Source: Paragyromitra xinjiangensis (Eukaryota; Ascomycota; Pezizomycetes; Pezizales; Discinaceae). From it: a stretch of DNA of 64,000 nucleotides. Below are positions 57,013 to 64,000 of the stretch, piece by piece. The notes beneath the pieces were generated by a model. It did no database searches. It was not told where the DNA came from and saw only the letters and a list, made by a program, of their open reading frames with translations. A program made the position numbers and the translations under genes. How positions within the stretch are numbered: position 1 is the stretch's first letter; every line of letters starts with the position of its first letter. The stretch is taken from NCBI GenBank assembly GCA_038503065.1, contig JBCAMK010000016.1, positions 186,001 through 250,000 of the forward strand, in the 5' to 3' direction.

Positions 57013-57376
57013 TTGGGAAAACGTTCAGAATACCATGTTTCTAATGGGTTTGTATGCCGGATACCACAACTAACTGCGCTCCAACCATGCCCACCCACCC
57101 ACCACAATACCACAATACCACAATCTCCCACTGCCATAAGCTCCATGCTGAAGAGCGTACTTTAATTAAAGTATAAAGAAAATTCTAAATACTCCCGGAT
57201 TTTCTACAAAGTTATAGCTCAAAATCCGAAGGCTGCCCTGTTTAGCTGAGGGAGCTGAAAGGGGTAAGCGACTGGTGAATTTTCTATGTTTTTGGTGGGT
57301 ATGGTCAGAGCGTAGTTGGTTGTGGTATCCGGCATACAAACCCATTAGAAACATGGCATCCTGAACGTTTTCCCAA
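57013..57376. mobile_element. Foldback element with 80-bp arms
   Basis: The left arm 57013-57092 and right arm 57297-57376 are inverted copies, with shared strings TTGGGAAAACGTTCAG, CATGTTTCTAATGGGTTTGT and ATGCCGGATACCACAAC. The loop of about 204 bp has no coding sign. A second CTATCCGGCATCC lies just after the right arm. Confidence 0.8.
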
Positions 57377-58080
57377 AACTATCCGGCATCCCCGCCCCGC
57401 TCCCGGCTCGTCTATAATAGTGATGGATTCCTGCTGAATCCTATCTCTGGCGTTTTCTGGTGGGGCTAGCGAGGGGATCAGCCTCGATGGGAGGATTCGT
57501 CGCTTCTGTTACACGCTTCTGTTACATTTTTCTACATGCTTCAATTTTAGTCTCCTAATCTTTCGTGTAGATCCAATAATGAAGAAAAGAGACTTACGGT
57601 ACTTAATGGAGCGCTGGTAATTGGCTTCGGCAGCTAGGACTCTGAGTTAACACCCGGACGAAAAGTAATTTTGTCGAGTGACAGCACATGAAGTCACTCG
57701 GCGCAGTAGGACGGTGCTTAATAATCTTCTGGATCCCTTGGATGTGTAGAATGGATGAGATCCCCCTGGACAAAGCTAGTCGAACCCCACCCAACCCATG
57801 AAAACAGCTCTGTTTCAGCTTTCGCTATTTTGGCTACAGCACATGTATATTTACTGACTTCAGCCACCAGTACCCAACGTCCTTCCCCAAATATTATTCC
57901 CATTAAACGGTTATCCTTCTTCGCTGCCCACTCCATCCCCTATTCGGTGTTCACAGCCATCTTTCCAACTGCATCATTCGAGGACCGATAAATACCTTGC
58001 CTAAAGTCCTAATTGTCCCGTACTTTAAACATTTCCATAACTCACCAACGCTCTTCAGAACCCTGTGGCAATATTGAAAA
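57377..58080 (+). promoter_or_regulatory. Spacer and upstream region of the 466-aa gene
   Basis: No gene is supported between the foldback element and the ATG at 58081. Short frames on both strands overlap one another and have no domains. Confidence 0.35.
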
Positions 58081-59616
58081 ATGGTTCGCTGCGCTAAATC
58101 GTCAACCTCACTCGTCTGGGGCATTCCCGTGCATCCTACACATCTCCTTCGAGCAATCAAGACTCACGAACGAATTCTCCCCTCTCTGAGAGCGTTACGA
58201 GGCTGCCACTTATTTGCTCCTGACCCCCCTCCTTCTCCTTCCTCTCAATGCTTTTCTTCTTCATTTACTGTTACCACACCAGCTGCACCTTTTGCTGCCG
58301 CTGTTGCTGAAGTCGCTGGTCTAGGTGTAACTACATTTAATCAATCTGCTGAGTTTTCTTTCACCTCCGTGGGCTCCCCTGCATATCCTCTTTTTACCAC
58401 CTCTACATCCTCGACACCGTTAGACCAGAGTTCTACTTCAGTACCGGTGGGTACTTGGAGATCTGCTTCTCAGCGTAAGGGCATCGCTGCTCTCCCGGCT
58501 GAGATCCTTGAGTTGATTGAAGCGGAAATCCTGCTGAGTGCACACGAAGAGGATATACCAAGGAGCTTGGTTGAGGCCCTGGAGAAGGCTGGTTTAAGTG
58601 GTGAGGAAGAAGGTGGGCCGTCAGGATGGAGAAGGATTTGCTTGTGCGGGGAGAGATATGTTGAGACTGGGGATGTGTTGAGGTGTCGGGAGAGAGTTTT
58701 GACGGATTCTAAGAGCGATGAGGTAATATCTTCCTCGAGAACTCTCCTTGACTCCATTAGTCCTGGGGATTGTTGTGCTAAGTTCTAGTTAAATGGATTT
58801 TTGATGTTGTGACTTGGGGATATTTTGGCTCGTGCTAATCTCTTAATATCGGACTAGACTCAGCACTATTTGTTGAAGCACTTTGGCTTGACGACAGGTA
58901 TCATCTCAACGCCGCTCAAACATTCAGTTGTACTACTTGTCTTACCCCACAGGGTCTCGGTATTACATCCTCGACTACTAAGCTTACCTTCTCTCCCAAT
59001 ACACCCACCAATTTCACAACAGCAGTTACTAGAATTCCCTCATAATGTTTCTTCAATAGCGAGTGACAGGCTTCTAAGGCCTCTCAGTCCAATACATACC
59101 TCCTCAAAATTTCCGTCTCCCACTGTCCCTCTAGTAACACCATCCGACGACTTCATTGGCCACCTTCACCCTGGCATGTTTTCTCGAAATCATTGGCGCC
59201 TCAGAAACCAAAATTTCGGGATAAGAGCGTCAGTGATAGATCCAGCATATCTGCTGTTGAGTGAGGAAAAAGTGCGAAGGTTTCGGTGGTGTGTGGAGGG
59301 GTTAGTTCTGTGGAAAGCCGTAAGGTTGGCGAGAGAGGAACTTGGATATGAAGAGCTAGGTAGCATTAAGCACTTTGAGATGGTACCATCCGCTGGGCAG
59401 GCGAAGTCCGAGATTGAAAAGTCTGAAGTGGATGATAACTGGTGGGAATTCAAAAATCGGTTTGCGGAGAGGCACCTCGTGCATGAATGTAAGGGTAAGA
59501 AACCTAAGGTAGATGATGCTGAGGCTGAGGCGGTCAAGGAGAGGGAGAAACGGTATTGGAGAGCGGCTATTAAGCCGGAGCTATGGTTGCTAGAGGAGTT
59601 AGCTTATGAGCCTTAG
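58081..59616 (+). CDS. Two-exon gene of unknown function (466 aa)
   Basis: Model: exons 58081-58722 and 58858-59616. The 135-nt intron starts GTAATA and ends GGACTAG, with GCTAATC as branch point, and the phase-0 join keeps the frame. The first half is Ser/Thr/Pro-rich, then helical and acidic (LPAEILELIEAEILLSAHEE), then a short Cys-containing stretch (RRICLCGERY). The second exon starts TQHYLLKHFGLTTG. It passes through a low-complexity part and ends in a well-structured charged segment: LLLSEEKVRRFRWCVEGLVL, then KERYW-like and KPELWLLEELAYEP. A further intron around 58898-58951 has good splice signals but would break the frame, so I did not use it. No family is recognised. Confidence 0.6.
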
Positions 59617-60510
59617 CTCTGGTATGGAGCTTTTTTGTAGGACTAGTCGACCTACTTGCGGCGAGAAATGAGAGTGTTCAAGGGTATTCAGACTTGATGA
59701 TATTTGGTTGTACTCGTGATTGATTATCTAGCTACTGCCTACGTGATTTGTGATTTGTGATTTGTGATTCATGATTTCTAACAAGCACTCCAGGTACCTA
59801 TTCAAATGCATTAGATATATGAATTGTAATAGATTTTAATTAGCGAAGGAACCCCCATGAATTATCGATATATGAGCGCTGACCACATAATCGAAGGAAT
59901 AAATTAATATAATTCACACAGGATCCTAATATATACTTAACGCAATTGATTTATGTTACCGAAGAATCTCTCCACAGAGTGAAATTCTCGTTGTTGGAGA
60001 TTAGCGGTATCAGTGGAGGCACATCGATAAGGCTGCAGGCAAGATCATCAAGAATCACTCGTGCTCCGACCCAGTGTATACTTTCCACATTCACCGCCTA
60101 GCAGAGCTACACATTTGAGGCTACAGCTTGGTTCATTCTTAGCCAGCCCTCAAAAATAGATCCTCGTGATATCCTGCCCATTTCTTGACCAGACAATCCT
60201 ACCGGGCTTGTGACCCGGTTTGTATTTCCTTCTCGTAGCATTTATACTAACTATACGAGCTATGTCCTGGACCCCGCACAGTAGTTGCTCGCCCATATAG
60301 CTCTAGGTCCGTTCCCATCCGCTACTACCTGAGGCTACTGCGCAGTATGGGCTGGGCACGAGAGTAGTATAGCCCACGTGAAACAGGTTCCTCATTCCAC
60401 TCTCACTTGCCCCCTTCATCCACAGCATACCTCCCATCTTGAATCCGCACCTCTCTCTATTACTATCCATCAACTAACACATCCCACAAATCTATCGATC
60501 CGCTTCTACG
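59617..60510. other. Spacer with heptamer repeat and palindromic element
   Basis: A short tandem run of GTGATTT (four copies, last imperfect) lies at 59741-59775. A palindromic element lies at 60304-60366. The sequence just before 60511 is C/A-rich, like a fungal 5' leader. Confidence 0.5.
60304..60366. mobile_element. Palindromic mini-element, copy 4
   Basis: A 63-bp element starting TAGGTCCGTTCCCATCCGC and ending GGGCTGGGCACGAGAGTA. The flanking 9-mers ATATAGCTC and GTATAGCCC agree at 7 of 9 positions, so this is an older insertion. It lies about 145 bp before the next start codon. Confidence 0.75.
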
Positions 60511-61833
60511 ATGAGTCCACCCAATGAGGGTGCATTCACCTACACTGACACCCTATCCTTCACTGTCCTCATTCAAAACGGACACGCAGAAAACCAAATC
60601 CAATATGGACTTCACCACCGTGATGCCCGCCACTATCTCAACTCCAAAGACTCCGTCTTCATAAGCACCATGGCCGGACGTGACGTCTACCCCACAATCG
60701 ACCTCCTAAAGACAGCCCTAATAAACCTCCCCAAACTCACCTTCGCATGCTTCCCAACCCCTCAGGTAGGTAGTGAGGGTGATGTTGCTAATACAAGGGT
60801 GTTTATTGTAACCCGTGGTGTGCTCGCAGCGGTTGATATCTCGAAGTGGATTTGGAAGTGTTTGGAGATGATAACGGAGGTTGTTGATCTGCCGGGGTAT
60901 GAGAGACATGCTCCCACGGTGGAGGGGTATGGTTGTGTGAGTGTGTGTCTGGGGTGTTTTAAGGATAAACTAGTCCTCAGAATAGGTCTAAAGGATCCGT
61001 CGACGAGGGAATATCATCAGGATTTCGCATGGGTGATTAATAAAGACGTGTACTACGATGACAGCTACCGTGATAAACGCGATGAAGTCACGTTATGGCT
61101 ATACCCAGGTGGTAACACGTGGGGCCCTGTCCATGGTGGTGAGTGCGAAGTAGAGAAGAAGTGGTGTGTTGACCAGATTGCTAGATTGATAGCCGGTGGG
61201 ATCAAGCATATTCGGTCTGGAGACCTAAATAGGTTCGGTATCACTATGGGGTTTGGACAGTGGGCTGAGAAGCAGCGGTTTTTGGCTTTATTTGGCTCTA
61301 AGGATTTACCTGATGTGATTCCATTTCATACGACGTACTTTGAGCGGTCAATGGATGCGAGGGGGGAGGACCACCCCGACGATATACGTCCTGCAGGAAA
61401 TCCTCCGGAAAGTATTCCTAGACGAAGCGATGAATATCGCCCGAGGTATAGAAGTAGGAGTAGAAGGCGAGAGGACGGTAACTACAGACACCGGAGCAGT
61501 AGACGCGATAGTCGCCACAGAGACCGATCTCGGAATATCGGATCCTTGAGTCGCAGACACCGGAGTCGGGAACGATATCAAAGTTCTCGACAGCGCCAAA
61601 GGAGTAGCAGCCGCGATAGACGCAGAGAGCATCCTGGAAATGGCGCCGGGCCGTCGAGTGGTCGGGGGAATCGAAGCCGGAGCCGGGGGCGGTATCAAAG
61701 CTCTCACCGATATCGGAGGAGAAGCCTCGAAGAGAGGAGTGGGAGGAGTAGAGAACAGCGTCAAAGCGAGGCGGATGGTAGGTACAAAGGTCGAAACCGT
61801 AGGGAACGATACCCCAGCAGGGGCCGTAAATGA
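60511..61833 (+). CDS. Intronless protein with Arg/Ser-rich (RS-like) tail (440 aa)
   Basis: A single frame of 440 aa. The N-terminal 290 residues look folded (YTDTLSFTVLIQNG, VFIVTRGVLAAVDISKWIWK, HQDFAWVINKDVYYDDSYRD, GITMGFGQWAEKQRFLALFG). They contain several cysteines but no motif that I recognise. From about 310 to the end the protein is an RS/RD-rich tail (RYRSRSRRRED, SSRRDSRHRDRSR, RSRSRGRYQSS). This composition is typical of proteins that interact with RNA or splicing factors in the nucleus. The start is the first ATG of the frame, after a C/A-rich leader. The fusion of an unknown N-terminal domain to an RS tail is uncommon in what I know. Its role in RNA processing is inference. 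Confidence 0.8.
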   Translation: MSPPNEGAFTYTDTLSFTVLIQNGHAENQIQYGLHHRDARHYLNSKDSVFISTMAGRDVYPTIDLLKTALINLPKLTFACFPTPQVGSEGDVANTRVFIVTRGVLAAVDISKWIWKCLEMITEVVDLPGYERHAPTVEGYGCVSVCLGCFKDKLVLRIGLKDPSTREYHQDFAWVINKDVYYDDSYRDKRDEVTLWLYPGGNTWGPVHGGECEVEKKWCVDQIARLIAGGIKHIRSGDLNRFGITMGFGQWAEKQRFLALFGSKDLPDVIPFHTTYFERSMDARGEDHPDDIRPAGNPPESIPRRSDEYRPRYRSRSRRREDGNYRHRSSRRDSRHRDRSRNIGSLSRRHRSRERYQSSRQRQRSSSRDRRREHPGNGAGPSSGRGNRSRSRGRYQSSHRYRRRSLEERSGRSREQRQSEADGRYKGRNRRERYPSRGRK

Positions 61834-64000
61834 TATCAGCATGGCAATTCACGTGGTTGAATTAGGTAGGGCGAGTCAAGGGAAGATAATTTGACTTGGA
61901 TACAATGGGAGTGGGCTTCTTGGGTGTTTTATCAAGGTTATGAGGTTATGATTATGGCGAAGTATGGTATTTTTAGGGTTTTGAAAGGCTGCCTCGAAGG
62001 TACATGTATTTTAGTAACACGGATGAAGGCTTTCTTGATGGTCGTGGGTGGAAGCACCAATAGATAGATAATGTATCAATAATCCCTTTTTATCAACTTT
62101 TCCGCGCCCCTGTTTACGATTACAAGTGTTTTGCTTGTCGATCGTGATAGCATGTCGAAAGTCATCCACTTTTATCTCTGCAGCGGCTAACCCTGAATGA
62201 TATTCACTCAGCTTTCTGCTTCCATCTTCAAACATCAGTGCCAGTTGTGAGCTTTGGTAGGGTCCTCCAGTTATAGAAGCATCCGGGATACTACCTAGAA
62301 ACTGTTCCCACTGAGGTCACTTCACACCTAAGATGTATTGGCGGAGTAGAATTCAGATCCACAAGTTTTTTTTTACTTAGCTAGACGATAGCAAAATTTT
62401 GTAATATATGACCTTCAACTCCTGCCTTCCTAGTTTCTGCCATACTCAAAGGTTAGGGTGGGTATAGACTTTGGCGTCCAATGTTCATAGGCCATCTACG
62501 GGGGCGCGTTGCTACCAAAGTCCAATCAAGGATTTTCCGAAAATCTCGCTTAGCAAAAACCCTTCTGCGCCTGCCTACAACTTGAAGATGTAATGAACTA
62601 TTTTCGCTTTGCTAGCGACTTGTAGCAGCATGTTAGTCAAAGAATAAATATTTGATATACTCCAGGGTTGAATATTTTACTGGTCATGGTGGGTATCTCT
62701 AATTTCTTGATTTATTGCAGTTCCCACTACCAGCACCCCGCCTGTGACCACTACCTGCCTCCACAACCAACCACGGAACCTCCACAACCACAGAACTACC
62801 TACCACTGGCACAACCACTGACAATGCCGGAAGCTTTCACTTATTTCGACATGCAGCGGATGGTTTCCTCTTAAGTACCCTTTGATGAATACATCCTGGA
62901 ACTACATCCTCACTGGCACAGAAAAGTGTCCAGTAAAATTGCTACTATAGAAGAAGCGATCAAAGGAAAGTCATTTCCCTCATTTCCCTTTCAAGGCTCG
63001 AATGTTCAATTCCATGGGAAACAGCTAGGGATTCCCCTCACAGAGGGTATTTGGCTCGCCCCGTAGCCATCACTCGTGACATACGAGGTCCCCGCTTACC
63101 CGAGTTTAAGATCTCTATCTTTTTGGATGACTTTAGCTCGTTGGACTATCCTTGCACATTCCCTGATAAGATAGGGAAAAGTACTCTTGGCATATAAAAA
63201 CCGGGAACTTGGATACTATGGCGCTTGGTACGACTGCATATACAATGTAGTTCTCTGAACCAAAGACCCTTCCTTCCCTTTCAAACCACCCCGCAGCCAC
63301 CAAGAACCACCAAAACTCATTACAGCCATCAAACAAGCAGACAAAACTTCATACTCTAACCCAACACCCCCCACCGAATTTGCCGATAACACAATTAAAT
63401 ACGCCAGAGTCATCAGTGACAAGTACATTCCCCTAAGCACCAAGTCATGTGCCCGGGGCGAGCTCGAAGGCTCTATGGCGAAGGGTACAAATGGATTTTT
63501 CTAGCTCTTCCTACCGTCACGAAGGTGGGAGATTGCTCGTGTGAAACATGGAGAGTAGAGAGTTTGTGTTCCGGGACATTTCTTGTGAGGCTAGATGGTC
63601 CTAGAAACGGAGTTTATTGTTGACGAGATGCTGATAGTCATAAGTAGTGGATGAACGACTGGGACTCGTTTGACTTATTCAAAAAGATATAAAATCAGAC
63701 ATTGAAATTGAGTCGCTGGACTGGACAGATACGCAGGCTACATGCCAGGGCCAAAGAGTGGGTTTTAGTTTCCCAGTCCCGCAAGGGTTCGTGTTTAACA
63801 TCTAACCTTTATCTGCAGATTGCTACCCTCAAGCAACGCTCGCTGCATTCGGAACCTCGGGGATTCGTTAGGATTTATTACATTCACAGTATGGCCGAGT
63901 CTGTAGCAAAAGCCGCAGGTAACTCTTTCACCGCTATTCGCCAATAATCTTCGCACACGGTTCATCATGATATCCGGGGAGTCTCGAGGGAAACGCAACA
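61834..64000. other. Terminal spacer, no supported gene
   Basis: The open frames are short. A plus-strand frame at 62668-62874 sits after an acceptor-like TTTATTGCAG and could be a terminal exon, but no matching upstream exon was found. No repeats were recognised. Confidence 0.35.

Noticed and set aside
58898..58951. Possible second intron (GTATCATC ... CCCCACAG) in the 466-aa gene
   Set aside because: The splice signals look good, but removing it shifts the frame into early stops. Without it the frame stays open to 59616.
1..64000. CRISPR arrays, rRNA genes, bacterial operons or viral genes
   Set aside because: No regularly spaced direct repeats, rRNA-like sequence, ribosome-binding-site-led gene strings or viral proteins were seen. 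The gene structure is eukaryotic.

Overview
This window looks like nuclear DNA of a filamentous ascomycete (Pezizomycotina). The reconstructed genes have short GT-AG introns (37 to 159 nt, most of them 37 to 70) with CTAAC or CTGAC-like branch points. There is a fungal-type TFIIB gene, a Whi3-like RRM protein and long proline/glutamine-rich proteins. Genes are sparse and separated by long spacers rich in small inverted-repeat elements. An Orbiliomycetes/Pezizomycetes origin is possible, but the sequence alone does not settle it.

Layout. 0-4 kb: gene-poor, with two foldback elements. 4.2-5.0 kb: a small single-pass membrane protein gene. 5.7-17.1 kb: a head-to-tail array of five paralogous genes encoding proteins with two C2H2 zinc fingers. 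All share the same two intron positions, related promoters and a conserved extra Cys/His motif ahead of the fingers. 18.3-19.4 kb: an intronless, divergent TFIIB gene. 20.9-22.9 kb (minus): a 663-aa type I membrane protein. 23.7-24.0 kb (minus): a small Cys-containing basic protein. 25.5-25.8 kb: a possible small Cys-rich ORF next to a large foldback repeat. 27.1-28.2 kb (minus): a four-exon gene for an acidic-tailed protein. 28.9-30.2 kb: a 1.25-kb element with about 197-bp terminal inverted repeats. 32.7-33.3 kb (minus): an RRM gene. 33.3-48.2 kb: almost no genes, but three tRNA-derived SINE-like copies, other repeats and one weak ORF. 48.2-53.4 kb (minus): a four-exon gene for a 1636-aa P/Q-rich coiled-coil protein. 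54.8-57.4 kb: degenerate tandem repeats and another foldback. 58.1-59.6 kb: a two-exon gene of unknown function. 60.5-61.8 kb: an intronless gene with an RS-like tail.

Main points. (1) The five-gene zinc-finger array can be resolved exon by exon. All five proteins carry C-x3-C-x7-H-x-C across the last intron, a candidate third metal site. (2) A miniature palindromic element family (TAGTCTCGTGCCCAGCC ends) has at least six copies or fragments. Three copies have perfect 9-bp target-site duplications and one has an imperfect pair, which points to the Mutator superfamily. (3) A tRNA-derived SINE family has three copies. None of the genes form an operon; the tandem array is the only obvious functional cluster. 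All splice models were derived by hand and have no transcript support.
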